From IMG/VR virus record IMGVR_UViG_3300006033_000029, positions 1-61,769 of that record: a stretch of 61,769 nucleotides of DNA; one strand, 5' to 3'. Below the pieces are notes generated by a model. The model worked only from the letters and a program-made list of their open reading frames with translations. It did no database searches and was not told where the DNA came from. The DNA is from a virus. Below, piece after piece: positions 7,832 to 14,964 of the stretch. How positions within the stretch are numbered: position 1 is the first letter of the stretch; every line of letters begins with the position of its first letter. The translations under genes and the position numbers were made by a program.

Positions 7832-7944
7832 TCCGTCTCTCCTTTCATGAGGCCCCAGATGGCGATTCCGATCACCTCCACCGCCATGAGCAGCACGAGG
7901 GTCAGCAAGGCGGAGGTGTCGGGGTCAGGCATCAGTTCACCCAT
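7828..7944 (-). CDS. Single-pass membrane peptide (38 aa)
   Basis: ATG 7944 lies within the stop region of the upstream zinc-ribbon gene; stop TGA 7828-7830 overlaps the next ATG. The peptide reads MGELMPDPDTS, then one hydrophobic helix (ALLTLVLLMAVEVIGIAIWG), then LMKGETE. No family recognised. Position in a run of tightly overlapping genes supports translation. Confidence 0.55.
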   Translation of the reverse strand: MGELMPDPDTSALLTLVLLMAVEVIGIAIWGLMKGETE

Positions 7945-8245
7945 GGCGCGCGTCCTCGGCCCAGACCGCCGCCGCGCATTCAGGGTCCTTCTCAGCGACC
8001 AGCGCACGGTCGTCTGCGTCGCAATCCAGCACGCGTGGCAGGCACCCGTCCTCGCCTTCGATGCCTGCGGCAAAGAGGATCGCAGACGCGCGCTGGCAAT
8101 GAGTGTGCGACTTCCAGACCCAAGCATCACCGCCATCAACGATGCGGGCGCGAACGTAGATTTCGCCGGGCGCAATGCGGCCCCCGCAGTTTTCACAGCG
8201 GTGCGGCTTATTTGCGCGTTGCGTTGTCGTCCCGAGGTTAAGCAT
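7937..8245 (-). CDS. Zinc-ribbon small protein (102 aa)
   Basis: ATG 8245 overlaps the stop of the preceding gene (the upstream gene ends HA-stop across it). The N-terminal part holds CENCGGRIAPGEIYVRARI and later HTHCQRA, four ligands spaced like a treble-clef or zinc-ribbon fold often seen in phage proteins that handle restricted items such as PARP-type or TRASH domains. The C-terminal part is acidic (LDCDADDRALVAEKDPEC). It ends DARHG, close to the end of the next upstream protein (DARHA), which may reflect shared overlap sequence. Function unknown. Confidence 0.6.
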   Translation of the reverse strand: MLNLGTTTQRANKPHRCENCGGRIAPGEIYVRARIVDGGDAWVWKSHTHCQRASAILFAAGIEGEDGCLPRVLDCDADDRALVAEKDPECAAAVWAEDARHG

Positions 8246-8699
8246 GGCGCGCGTCCTCGCCCAGCGCGGCACGGATCGCCCGCGAAACTGCTGCCGCGTA
8301 ATCGTCCAGCGTGGTTTCGGCGTCGTGCACGTTGTCCAGTGCGCCCCAGATGAAATCCTGTTCGGTCGCTTCGTTGATCTGATGGCGCATCTTCTCCACC
8401 CGTGCCAGCGCCGCGTCACGCTCGGCTTCGGCGGCCTTGGCCCGCTGATAGTTGGTCTGCGAAACCTCTGCCCACTCCGCGACACCATGGTCGCTCTGCG
8501 CGACGGCCTCCCGCAGGCGCTGCAACTCGGCCAGAGCGTCGGCGCGGGGGATGAGGTCGCCGGACAGGGCGGCGTTGAGGATGGTGGCGATGGCGTCACG
8601 GATTTCGGTCCGGAATAGCGTTGGCAGAAAGTGTGCGCCATTCCAGTTACTGTGCGGCTTCACTTCCGCGATGGCTTCGGCAAGGGTCATGTCAGCCAT
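8238..8699 (-). CDS. Hypothetical helical protein (153 aa)
   Basis: ATG 8699 with GAGGAGATCG upstream. Residues 60-110 are strongly helical and heptad-like (LAELQRLREAVAQSD, RAKAAEAERDAALARVEKM), pointing to a coiled coil. The rest resembles the generic phage proteins of accessory operons; no catalytic motif is visible. It is followed by an overlapping start at 8245. Confidence 0.6.
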   Translation of the reverse strand: MADMTLAEAIAEVKPHSNWNGAHFLPTLFRTEIRDAIATILNAALSGDLIPRADALAELQRLREAVAQSDHGVAEWAEVSQTNYQRAKAAEAERDAALARVEKMRHQINEATEQDFIWGALDNVHDAETTLDDYAAAVSRAIRAALGEDARHA

Positions 8700-8739
8700 T
8701 GTCGATCTCCTCGAGATTCGCGCGCTGTTCCGGTGTCAT
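8692..8739 (-). CDS. Fifteen-residue mini-ORF, possible coupler
   Basis: ATG 8739 overlaps the upstream TGA; the frame reads MTPEQRANLEEIDNG and stops at 8692-8694, spanning the ribosome-binding site and start of the next gene (ATG 8699). Its codons encode the GAGGAG used by that gene. It may act by moving ribosomes across the gap. Translation is only inferred. Confidence 0.3.
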   Translation of the reverse strand: MTPEQRANLEEIDNG

Positions 8740-8999
8740 GTCCGCCCCCATTCCCTATCGCTCAACTCGCGCGGCGTGATACCCAGCCGCCGAGCCTCCT
8801 CTTGCAGGCTCACCCCCCGCGCCACGCGGTCCCGGCGCATCTCGCGACCGATCTGGTAGCGCAGGGCTTGTGTCTTGCTGACGGCGCCTGCGCCCTGGCA
8901 AAACAGGCACTCGGCCGCGTCGGCTGCGTTCGGGCTGACCCCGCTCCAGACAATCTCCACGATGCCGGCGCCGCTGCACTCGGGGCAGGTGGTGGTCAT
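8736..8999 (-). CDS. DnaJ-type zinc-finger protein with HTH-like end
   Basis: An 87-residue protein from ATG 8999 (GGAGATG upstream; ATGA overlap with the preceding stop). Two CxxCxGxG-like clusters, CPECSGAG and CLFCQGAG, form the paired zinc site of DnaJ cysteine-rich domains. The C-terminal 40 residues (REMRRDRVARGVSLQEEARRLGITPRELSDRE) read as a helix-turn-helix. Many phages carry such short zinc-HTH proteins, presumed regulators. The J domain itself is absent, so chaperone function is unlikely. Confidence 0.65.
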   Translation of the reverse strand: MTTTCPECSGAGIVEIVWSGVSPNAADAAECLFCQGAGAVSKTQALRYQIGREMRRDRVARGVSLQEEARRLGITPRELSDREWGRT

Positions 9000-9418
9000 G
9001 TGTTCATCTCCGTCAACTCCTGATCCGTCACGGTCAGCCGATCCCACGAATACGGTGCGTTTTGCTCGACGCGCCCCTTGAGGACGCGGCCATTCTTCCC
9101 GACCGGCACGAGCCGCTTCCAGCCCTCTGGCGTCACCCGGACCACATAGCGGTTCCGCGCGAGAGGCGACGTGTAGCCCTTGGGATGCCAGAGGATGATG
9201 GTCCTCATGGGCGTGATGCCGAGTGCGGCCAGTTCGGCCACGGCAACCGCCTGCCGGGCCTCCTGCACCCGGCGCTTAGCAGCCCATATCGCCGGATTAG
9301 TCCTGTTGGCGGCGGCGCGGTAGGCGGCGAGCTTGCGCTCATACGCGCGAGATAGGGCGGCCTCGGCAACCTTGGCGCGCTTCTTCGCATCGGCGATGCG
9401 GATTTCGGCGCGGGTCAT
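8996..9418 (-). CDS. Hypothetical protein with helical N-terminus (140 aa)
   Basis: ATG 9418, with ATGA overlaps at both ends. Residues 1-65 are an alanine-rich charged helix (ADAKKRAKVAEAALSRAYE), and residues 66-140 form a compact mixed domain (TIILWHPKGYTSPLARNRYVVRVTPEGW). No motif I recognise. It belongs to the uninterrupted translationally coupled run 10644-7828. Confidence 0.55.
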   Translation of the reverse strand: MTRAEIRIADAKKRAKVAEAALSRAYERKLAAYRAAANRTNPAIWAAKRRVQEARQAVAVAELAALGITPMRTIILWHPKGYTSPLARNRYVVRVTPEGWKRLVPVGKNGRVLKGRVEQNAPYSWDRLTVTDQELTEMNT

Positions 9419-9729
9419 TCGGGACGCTCCTTCTCGATCCTGTCGGCTAGGGCGGCACGGGCCACTAGCGCGGCCTCCATTGGCTCGTCTGCGTGTTTCA
9501 CCACGATCAGGTGGGCGTTGGCAACGGTTTCATTTTGGCTGGTGTGAGCATCCCACTTATACGGCCACTGTCCTCCCGGGCGAACAACCGTCTTGTCTGT
9601 GATGCTGACTGCTTCAATCGACAGAGGCCAGCCAGTCCATTGCCCGCCGCTGTCATCAATGAATACCACCCAAGGCCCCGGCGTCGTGCCTTCCAGCAGC
9701 TTCGCCGCCTGTTCTGCGGTGATGGTCAT
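9415..9729 (-). CDS. Ead/Ea22-like phage protein (104 aa)
   Basis: Start ATG 9729 with GGAGGCG 4-6 nt upstream, chosen over the longer open frame to 9837. The opening ITAEQAAKLLEGTTPGPWVV is the hallmark of the Ead/Ea22 group of phage accessory proteins, including the conserved TPGPW. The rest ends in NAHLIVVKHADEPMEAALVAR, also typical. The biochemical role of this group is unknown. The start lies 1 nt after the clamp-like gene's stop. Confidence 0.6.
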   Translation of the reverse strand: MTITAEQAAKLLEGTTPGPWVVFIDDSGGQWTGWPLSIEAVSITDKTVVRPGGQWPYKWDAHTSQNETVANAHLIVVKHADEPMEAALVARAALADRIEKERPE

Positions 9730-9730
9730 T

Positions 9731-10429
9731 TCAACGCCTCCGCTTCGGAGCAAACTCCGCGCGCCAGGGCTCGATGAATGGGAGATCCTTCTTCTCGCCC
9801 CGTGCCGGCATGAGAATGCCGAAAGCGTTCGGGACATAGGCGTGGGTGACGATCATCGGAGCGTCTTGCTTGTAAGCCGTGATGTCGAGAACGGGACGGT
9901 CGGTGTCAGAGAGGATCGAGAAGGCCGGGGCGAAGTCCGCGAAGTAGCGCGGGTTGAAGCAAAGATCGACAGGGGCCGACTGCTTGAGGCCGATGGCCCG
10001 CCACGGGATGACGCGCTGCCACTCAGGGAAGGTGCCGTCGACCTCCTGAACCATGATCGTGTCGGAGAGCGTGCCTTCGTCCCAGCGATCAGCGCCGTCG
10101 GGGCTGCACATGCCGCGGATCTCGGCCGGCTGGTTGCCGGGCCTGGTCTTCTCTCCGATGTCGATCGACAGGACGCGCTGGCCGATTTCCTTTTTCGGAA
10201 CCTTCAAGCCCTTGGCCTTCCAGTCCATCGACAGGATGCAGTCGCGCGGCGTGTAGCCGTGTTCGTCGTGGACGACCATCATGCGGTGGCCGTCGGTGGC
10301 GAGCAGGACCACGCCCTTGACCGGGTGCGGCTGGATGGCAACGCCGCAGAGATAGTAGTAGGTTTCCTCGGTCGAGACGGCCACGGACGCGGCCAGAAGG
10401 CAGGCGGTGGAAACGATCAGGCGGGTCAT
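9731..10429 (-). CDS. Truncated DNA polymerase sliding clamp (DnaN-like)
   Basis: A 232-residue protein from ATG 10429. The first 60 residues align by eye with domain II of bacterial beta clamps: VSTEETYYYLCGVAI followed by LATDGHRMMVVHDEHG (compare YYLNG and ATDGHRLA). Later FPEWQRVIP and FGILMPAR match domain III features. A full clamp is about 370 residues in three domains, so domain I is missing here. It may assemble as a different oligomer or compete with the host clamp. It could serve the phage PolB at 51568. It overlaps the upstream gene by ATGA. Confidence 0.7.
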   Translation of the reverse strand: MTRLIVSTACLLAASVAVSTEETYYYLCGVAIQPHPVKGVVLLATDGHRMMVVHDEHGYTPRDCILSMDWKAKGLKVPKKEIGQRVLSIDIGEKTRPGNQPAEIRGMCSPDGADRWDEGTLSDTIMVQEVDGTFPEWQRVIPWRAIGLKQSAPVDLCFNPRYFADFAPAFSILSDTDRPVLDITAYKQDAPMIVTHAYVPNAFGILMPARGEKKDLPFIEPWRAEFAPKRRR

Positions 10430-10644
10430 TTCACAATCTCCGCGTCGAGGTCGGGGAGGGGGGAGTAGTTGATGCTGAGCTTTTCGATTCTGGTGAGTTG
10501 GTCGTCGTCGAGAAGCTGGCCGATGGCGCAGCGATGGCCGTTGCTTTTCACTCGGTAGGAGCAGCCGCCGGAGGGGTCGATGGCAAGCTGACCTTGCTCG
10601 ACGACGCCGAGAACGGCGCGGTTGAGGGCGTTTTGAAGTTCCAT
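10426..10644 (-). CDS. Small phage protein of unknown function (72 aa)
   Basis: ATG 10644 with AAGGAG 9 nt upstream. The segment CSYRVKSNGHRCAIGQLLDDDQ matches a widespread phage family in which a CxYR....CxIG pattern is followed by an acidic L-DDQ stretch. The paired cysteines may bind metal. The role is not known. First gene of the overlapping minus-strand run. The gap 10645-10748 holds a CGGCCC/GGGCCG inverted repeat and no gene. Confidence 0.55.
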   Translation of the reverse strand: MELQNALNRAVLGVVEQGQLAIDPSGGCSYRVKSNGHRCAIGQLLDDDQLTRIEKLSINYSPLPDLDAEIVK

Positions 10645-10748
10645 GTCAGGTCTCCTTGGGTCTGGTTAACTTTGGATGTCGGCCCGCTCGATTGATGGGC
10701 CGGACACCAAAATCAACGCTGGTCGCCGCAGTTGGGCCGACCCGAAGG

Positions 10749-11360
10749 TCAGAAGCGGATGCCGACCCGCAGCGAGGTGCTGTCGTGGAAGTCGCCGGTC
10801 GTGTGCTTGATACCCAGCAGGAGACGCTTGCCCAGCTTCAGGTCGGCCCCGGCTCCGTAGATCATGCCGCTGGTGCCGTCAGCATCCCCGACCCCGGCGA
10901 GGCCGTAGACCAGCACGTTGCCGAGGTCCACGCCGCCCTGAGCTTCCAGAGATTTCAGGTCACCGAGGACGCCTGCCTCAATGCCACCGACGATCCTGCC
11001 GAAGTCATGGCGATAGCCGAGAAACGCGCCAACGTGGTCCTTGCTGGTCTCGGTCGTCACCGTCTCGCCCGGCACCTGCACCCGCTCCACCGAGTAGCCC
11101 TCGGGCGGGACATAGGTCGCACAGTCCACGGGATCGTCGCTGAACCGCTTGCCCGCGATGTCATCGAACTTGAAGCACTGCTCGCTGTATTCGGTTCTGC
11201 TGCCCAGGGAATTCATCCTGCCGTAGCTGAGGCCGACGTAAGGGCCGCCCCAATCGCTGCGAGGCTTCATCACCTCGGGATCGGTCAGCCCCTTTTCCAG
11301 AAGGCCATCGGCACTGGCCGAAGTGGCCAACAGCGACAGGCTAAGCATCAGAGTCTTCAT
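10749..11360 (-). CDS. Outer-membrane beta-barrel protein with signal peptide
   Basis: Start ATG 11360, preceded by AAGGAG (9 nt). Residues 1-18 (MKTLMLSLSLLATSASADG) form a signal peptide with an AxA cleavage site. The mature part has alternating strands (GGPYVGLSYGRMNS, HVGAFLGYRHDFGRIVGG, LLLGIKHTTGDFHDSTSLRVGIRF) and ends in a terminal Phe, the BAM recognition signal. It resembles the small Omp25/OmpA-like barrels. Phage-encoded barrels such as Lom change the host surface. Here it has its own promoter next to an operator cluster, so expression may be tied to the phage's regulatory state. Confidence 0.8.
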   Translation of the reverse strand: MKTLMLSLSLLATSASADGLLEKGLTDPEVMKPRSDWGGPYVGLSYGRMNSLGSRTEYSEQCFKFDDIAGKRFSDDPVDCATYVPPEGYSVERVQVPGETVTTETSKDHVGAFLGYRHDFGRIVGGIEAGVLGDLKSLEAQGGVDLGNVLVYGLAGVGDADGTSGMIYGAGADLKLGKRLLLGIKHTTGDFHDSTSLRVGIRF

Positions 11361-11398
11361 CGCTTGGTTCTCCTTCATCAGCGATTCGATACTAAGAA

Positions 11399-11470
11399 AG
11401 TATCCCTAGAGGTGATCATTAGCAAGCACTATTATCACTTGCGCCGGAATAGTCTCACTAATAAGGTGAT
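11399..11470. promoter_or_regulatory. Divergent control region with operator dyad
   Basis: Lies between the minus-strand barrel gene and the plus-strand gapR unit. On minus, TTGCTA (11420-11425 read in reverse) and GATACT (11399-11404) are 15 bp apart with a GTGAT half-site (11412-11416) between them. A further half-site ATCAC is at 11434-11438. On the plus side CTCAC TAATAAG GTGAT at 11454-11470 matches the window-wide operator in nine of ten half-site bases and precedes the gene starting at 11493. Confidence 0.65.
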
Positions 11471-11492
11471 CAACACATACGCGGAGAATCAA

Positions 11493-11693
11493 ATGACATT
11501 GACCACCACCTTCGAGGCGATCCGGCTCACCAGCCGCGACACACCAGAAGCGATCTACATCAGACACCCGAGTCGGCCGCTGAAGTGTCTTTTCCTGCCC
11601 AGGGCAGCGATCGTTCACATGAGCAAACTGACAAAGGGCTACTGGTCGATCGAGATTCCCGAAACCCTCGCAATCGAGAAGGACATCCTCTGA
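11493..11693 (+). CDS. Small protein upstream of gapR (66 aa)
   Basis: ATG 11493 with CGGAG 7 nt upstream; the open frame extends much further upstream only as read-through of non-coding sequence. Sequence: TLTTTFEAIRLTSRDTPEAI, then KCLFLPRAAIVHM and a C-terminal IPETLAIEKDIL. It has the feel of a compact beta-rich domain; no family recognised. The stop overlaps the start of gapR (TGATG), so both genes are co-translated. Confidence 0.6.
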   Translation: MTLTTTFEAIRLTSRDTPEAIYIRHPSRPLKCLFLPRAAIVHMSKLTKGYWSIEIPETLAIEKDIL

Positions 11694-12016
11694 TGGCACG
11701 CGACGAATATGACGACGACCTGGCCGGCGCCAGCACCACCGATGGGCGCGGCCGCAACAGCCGCGATGACAGCCACGGCCCTTATGCCGTGGCGTCCGAC
11801 GAACTGCGCCAGTTTATCGAGCGCATCGAGCAACTGCGCGAAGAGCAGGCCGACATCAAGGAGCAGGAGAAGGAAGTCTTCGCCGAAGCCAAGGGTCGCG
11901 GCTACGACACGAAGACCATGCGCGAGGTGCTGAAGATCAGGAAGCAGAATCCTGGTGAGCGCGCCGAACAGCAGGCGATCCTTGAGACCTATCTCGCCGC
12001 ACTCGGTATCGACTGA
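11693..12016 (+). CDS. GapR-like nucleoid protein (DUF2312)
   Basis: A 107-residue protein whose C-terminal 75 residues (from DELRQFIERIEQLREEQADI through KTMREVLKIRK and ILETYLAALGI) match GapR/DUF2312 of alphaproteobacteria from end to end. GapR binds overtwisted AT-rich DNA ahead of replication forks and is needed for normal chromosome replication and cell cycle in Caulobacter. The N-terminal 30 residues are acidic and glycine/asparagine-rich and unlike the host proteins. Here it may organise phage DNA or displace host GapR. Strong indicator of an alphaproteobacterial host. Confidence 0.88.
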   Translation: MARDEYDDDLAGASTTDGRGRNSRDDSHGPYAVASDELRQFIERIEQLREEQADIKEQEKEVFAEAKGRGYDTKTMREVLKIRKQNPGERAEQQAILETYLAALGID

Positions 12017-12261
12017 TGGCCGACCTTGAAGCTGATCTGCGCGCTGCCGCGAGGAACGGCTTCCTTGATCTCAGCCTGCATCGTCGGCCGACCGGCGAAT
12101 GGGAAGCTGCGTATCGCACGACCGACACTCTCGAAGTCTACCGCCACGAGGCGAAGGACATCGTTGAGGCGATCGGCAAGGCGGTGCGCAGCGGCACTCG
12201 AGTCGTAAAGGCCGTCTCACCGCAGCCGAAGCGGCGGCGTGACACGGAGGATCTCGCGTGA
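12016..12261 (+). CDS. Small protein with RRRDTEDLA tail (81 aa)
   Basis: ATG 12016 overlaps the gapR stop. The body (FLDLSLHRRPTGEWEAAYRT, then AKDIVEAIGKAVR) looks like a small alpha/beta domain. It ends PKRRRDTEDLA, a tail shared with the next gene and with those ending at 14316 and 16877. The tail's codons also provide GGAGG for the next start (GTG 12258), which overlaps the stop. Function unknown. Confidence 0.65.
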   Translation: MADLEADLRAAARNGFLDLSLHRRPTGEWEAAYRTTDTLEVYRHEAKDIVEAIGKAVRSGTRVVKAVSPQPKRRRDTEDLA

Positions 12262-12485
12262 TCGACATCTCTTTCGCCTTTGGTGACAAATACCAAGGTG
12301 TCTCCTTCTGGAAAGCCTCGGACGGTCGCGTTCAGTGTAACATCAAGAATAACGGCGGCTTCACCATCGACTACGGCGACACTCCCGAAGAAGCCTGGGA
12401 GAACGCACGGGCTCAGGCCGAGGGACGCAAGGCGCGACCGAGCAGCCCGAAGAAACGCCGCCGCGACACAGAGGATCTGGCATGA
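12258..12485 (+). CDS. Small protein with RRRDTEDLA tail (75 aa)
   Basis: GTG 12258 (GTGA overlap; GGAGG 7 nt upstream). The body alternates hydrophobic and polar residues in strands (IDISFAFGDKYQGVSFWKA, GFTIDYGDTPEEAWENARA) and resembles the preceding protein in layout. It ends PKKRRRDTEDLA. Compared with the preceding gene, the nine tail codons differ at six third positions with no amino-acid change, so the tail is conserved at the protein level. Confidence 0.65.
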   Translation: MIDISFAFGDKYQGVSFWKASDGRVQCNIKNNGGFTIDYGDTPEEAWENARAQAEGRKARPSSPKKRRRDTEDLA

Positions 12486-13027
12486 ACCGCCAAGGCACAT
12501 GGATGCAGACCGTCAGCGGGAAGGCTTTCTGGCCGATCGACCCGCGCCCCGAGGAACTGGACATCGGCGACATCGCTCATGCCCTCAGCATGATGTGCCG
12601 CTACGGCGGGCACTGCAGCCGTTTCTACAGTGTCGCCGAGCACAGCGTGCTGATGGCATCCTATGCTCTCGCCAACCACGGCGAAGAGGTAGCGAAGATC
12701 GCTCTGATGCACGATGCGACCGAAGCGTATCTGACAGACGTGATCCGGCCGATCAAGGCGCACCTCTCCAATTACAAGGAGATCGAGGGGCGTCTCTGGC
12801 TTTGCGTCGCCGAGCGTTTCGGTCTGCCGAGGGTAATCCCCGATGAAGTACAGCACCTCGACAACGCGATCCTCCGTGACGAGATGAGCGCGCTGCACAT
12901 GCCGCCGCCGATGGATTGGAACATCCCGTCCGAGGGTCTCGGCGTGCATATCGCTGGCTGGGAGCCGTCACTCGCCAGGTGGGCCTTCCTCGGCATGTAC
13001 TATCGGCTATGGGGTGAGACATGCTGA
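12482..13027 (+). CDS. HD-domain phosphohydrolase (181 aa)
   Basis: ATG 12482 overlaps the preceding stop. The motif ladder is that of HD hydrolases: a first His in FYSVAEHSVLMA, the pair HD in LMHDATEAYLTDVIRPIK, and a later Asp in VQHLDNAIL. The layout matches the phage/YfbR-like group that acts on nucleotides such as dNMPs. It probably adjusts nucleotide pools along with ThyX and the deaminase downstream. Substrate is inferred. It overlaps the methyltransferase start. Confidence 0.8.
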   Translation: MNRQGTWMQTVSGKAFWPIDPRPEELDIGDIAHALSMMCRYGGHCSRFYSVAEHSVLMASYALANHGEEVAKIALMHDATEAYLTDVIRPIKAHLSNYKEIEGRLWLCVAERFGLPRVIPDEVQHLDNAILRDEMSALHMPPPMDWNIPSEGLGVHIAGWEPSLARWAFLGMYYRLWGETC

Positions 13028-14316
13028 TCACTCGTCCCTGGGCGCTTTACAACGAGATTGACGAATATGCAGCAGACTGGCTCGAAAACCTCATTCGACT
13101 TGGTGTCATCGCTCCGGGTGTTGTCGATCGCCGAAGCATCGAAGATCTTCGAGGAGATGACCTCCGAGGATTTCGACAGTGCCATTTCTTCGCTGGCATC
13201 GGAGTTTGGAGTTACGCCCTCCGTTGCGCGGGCATCCCGGATGACGCTCCTCTTTGGACGGGAAGCTGCCCCTGCCAACCTTTCAGCGCGGCAGGCAAAG
13301 GAACAGGGATGGATGATGAGCGGCACCTATGGCCTACCTGGTTCCACCTCATCCAGCAGGAACGCCCGCCACGCATCTATGGAGAGCAGGTTGCGAGCAA
13401 GGACGGCCTCGGTTGGCTCGACCTTGTACTCGCTGACATGGAAGCAGAGGACTACTCCATCTGGGCGGTCGATACCTGCTCTGCGGGCAGTGGGGCGCCG
13501 CATATCCGACAGCGGCTCAGGTTCTTCGCCTACGATCTACGATCTTCCACAGGTCGGCTGGAACACACCGGCGATGACCGATCACAAGGGCGGCTACTTG
13601 GGCGGCAGGATGCGCAACGGGGAACTCTCGACGGATCGTCTGGACGTGACAGCGCAGTTGACCGGATGGCCAGCAGTGACGACCATGACGGGCGGTCAGA
13701 CCTCTCGCAGCGGCGACCGGAAGAACGAACCGCTGATGGGCGGGGCAGCGCAGCTTTGCGGATTGCCGACCTGCACGGCGACGGATGCAATCAAGGGCGG
13801 CAACGTCTCACCTCGGCCGGGGATGATGGGTTTGTCGGAAACGGTGCCCTTGGCAGGCTGGCCGACGCCAGCGGTAGCGGACGACAACAACTCCCGATAC
13901 TCGCCAGAAGCGATGGAGCGGGAAGCCGCGCGGGAGAAGAAGGGGTCGAGCCTCGGGACCGCAACCTACATTCAGATGACCCACGACGGCCCGGCCCGAC
14001 TAACGGCTTCTGGCGAGATGCTGATTGGCTCTTCTGCCGGGATGGAAAGTGGAGGCCAGTTGAATCCGGCACATTCCCGCTGGTTGATGGGTCTGCCTTC
14101 CGTATGGGATCAGGCGGCGCCTTTGAAGGCAAGTCGCGGCAAGGGATGCTCAGATGCTACGGAAACGCGGTCGACCTCCAAGCAACGATCGACTTCATCG
14201 AAGCCACTCTCGAACCGGACGTCATTGACGCTTTACGAAGTGGCTCTGATGAGCCTTGCCAATCACCTTTAGAGTTATATACTCGCAGCAGACGTGACAT
14301 CGAGGATCTGGCATGA
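13021..14316 (+). CDS. DNA cytosine-5 methyltransferase (431 aa)
   Basis: Transfers a methyl group to C5 of cytosine in DNA, probably for protection from restriction. Motif I is [12 protein letters not shown] (residues 56-67), motif IV is [12 protein letters not shown] with catalytic Cys85, and the C-terminal [14 protein letters not shown] fits motif IX/X. Between residues 175 and 340 the sequence is low-complexity and rich in D, R, G and S, because the same DNA codes a second long protein in the +1 frame (13067-14272). The protein ends SRRDIEDLA, the recurrent tail. A promoter for the next unit lies inside its 3' end. Confidence 0.85.
   Translation: MLITRPWALYNEIDEYAADWLENLIRLGVIAPGVVDRRSIEDLRGDDLRGFRQCHFFAGIGVWSYALRCAGIPDDAPLWTGSCPCQPFSAAGKGTGMDDERHLWPTWFHLIQQERPPRIYGEQVASKDGLGWLDLVLADMEAEDYSIWAVDTCSAGSGAPHIRQRLRFFAYDLRSSTGRLEHTGDDRSQGRLLGRQDAQRGTLDGSSGRDSAVDRMASSDDHDGRSDLSQRRPEERTADGRGSAALRIADLHGDGCNQGRQRLTSAGDDGFVGNGALGRLADASGSGRQQLPILARSDGAGSRAGEEGVEPRDRNLHSDDPRRPGPTNGFWRDADWLFCRDGKWRPVESGTFPLVDGSAFRMGSGGAFEGKSRQGMLRCYGNAVDLQATIDFIEATLEPDVIDALRSGSDEPCQSPLELYTRSRRDIEDLA
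13067..14272 (+). CDS. Overlapping ORF within the methyltransferase (about 401 aa)
   Basis: A second open frame covers almost the whole methyltransferase in another reading frame. The sequence looks protein-like, with repeated GWPTP, GWNTP and GWPAV units each followed by T/D, and later [18 protein letters not shown] and [16 protein letters not shown]. From memory, closely similar text is seen in phages beside C5 methyltransferases, so it is probably a real conserved product. Start is uncertain: ATG 13067, TTG 13058 or a later Met (MTLLFG). Its long length against chance and the low complexity of the other frame argue for double coding. Confidence 0.6.
   Translation: MQQTGSKTSFDLVSSLRVLSIAEASKIFEEMTSEDFDSAISSLASEFGVTPSVARASRMTLLFGREAAPANLSARQAKEQGWMMSGTYGLPGSTSSSRNARHASMESRLRARTASVGSTLYSLTWKQRTTPSGRSIPALRAVGRRISDSGSGSSPTIYDLPQVGWNTPAMTDHKGGYLGGRMRNGELSTDRLDVTAQLTGWPAVTTMTGGQTSRSGDRKNEPLMGGAAQLCGLPTCTATDAIKGGNVSPRPGMMGLSETVPLAGWPTPAVADDNNSRYSPEAMEREAAREKKGSSLGTATYIQMTHDGPARLTASGEMLIGSSAGMESGGQLNPAHSRWLMGLPSVWDQAAPLKASRGKGCSDATETRSTSKQRSTSSKPLSNRTSLTLYEVALMSLANHL
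14256..14283 (+). promoter_or_regulatory. Promoter with operator in the spacer
   Basis: TTGCCA (14256-14261), 16-bp spacer, TATACT (14278-14283). The spacer contains ATCAC CTTTAGA GTTAT (14262-14278), nine of ten half-site bases. It lies inside the 3' end of the methyltransferase and would start RNA near 14290, just ahead of ATG 14313. Binding at the operator should occlude polymerase. Confidence 0.75.
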
Positions 14317-14504
14317 GCGAATCGCGTGACCACATTTGCCCCCGCTGCGGCAGTTACCTGCCGATCGTCACGGTGCGCGTCCCGGTGTACGAGGATCGAA
14401 CTGTCTGGGACGAGATCGACAGCATCGGAAGATCCCCGGTCTTGACCGGCTACGAGGAGCGCGAGGATGTCACCGAGTGCGTCCGCTGCACGGGGTCGTA
14501 CTGA
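14313..14504 (+). CDS. Zinc-ribbon small protein (63 aa)
   Basis: ATG 14313 overlaps the methyltransferase stop and uses GAGGAT in its tail codons. CPRCGSYLP near the N-terminus and ECVRCTG near the C-terminus give a four-cysteine zinc site. The middle is acidic. Probably a small regulatory or adaptor protein; no specific family. First gene after the promoter at 14256. Confidence 0.6.
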   Translation: MSESRDHICPRCGSYLPIVTVRVPVYEDRTVWDEIDSIGRSPVLTGYEEREDVTECVRCTGSY

Positions 14505-14746
14505 TGAAGCATGAGTTCTCACTTTCAAGCAAGCTTGCCGCCCTTGATGTCGGACACGTCATCTATCTGGACGACGACGATCCCGTTGCGGAAGGTCGCA
14601 CTTCCGCGACCCAGATGGAGAGGCAGGTTACCAACATCGTCGCGAAGAGTGAAAAGCTGAAAGGGCGGAAGTTCAGCACTGCAAGATGCGGTCTCATCAT
14701 CGCTCGATCCATGCGACCCGTCCTTCGCATCGAGAGAATCGAGTGA
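14504..14746 (+). CDS. Hypothetical protein (80 aa)
   Basis: ATG 14504 (TGATG overlap with the preceding stop). The stretch ALDVGHVIYLDDDDP is followed by a lysine-rich region and ends RSMRPVLRIERIE. This resembles small phage proteins with a basic surface, but I recognise no family. Spacing in the overlapping run supports translation. Confidence 0.55.
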   Translation: MKHEFSLSSKLAALDVGHVIYLDDDDPVAEGRTSATQMERQVTNIVAKSEKLKGRKFSTARCGLIIARSMRPVLRIERIE

Positions 14747-14964
14747 TGCAGGACACCAACAGATACCCGGCGATCTGCTACCGATGCGGCCAGCGCTGCG
14801 CGGCTGGTGAAGGCGTCGTCTCATATCCGACCTGGGAGCACCTGAAGGCGTGGCCGCATCATCCACACCGCAAGGTTCTCGTCGAGCACAAGGAGTGCGC
14901 CGAGAAGTTCGCCGGGACATTCGTCCACTACATTGACCAACCGGAAAGGAAGACAGATGCGTAA
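14746..14964 (+). CDS. Zinc-finger small protein (72 aa)
   Basis: ATG 14746 (TGATG overlap). CYRCGQRCAAGEG is followed by HKECAEK, giving C-x2-C-x3-C and later H/C ligands of a zinc knuckle like the treble-clef proteins in phage accessory operons. No specific role known. The next gene starts 8 nt before its stop. Confidence 0.55.
   Translation: MQDTNRYPAICYRCGQRCAAGEGVVSYPTWEHLKAWPHHPHRKVLVEHKECAEKFAGTFVHYIDQPERKTDA

Noticed and set aside
10656-11693. A 345-residue plus-strand gene
   Set aside because: Most of it runs antisense to the barrel gene and across a promoter region. Only the last 66 codons, from ATG 11493, have a ribosome-binding site and fit the operon.
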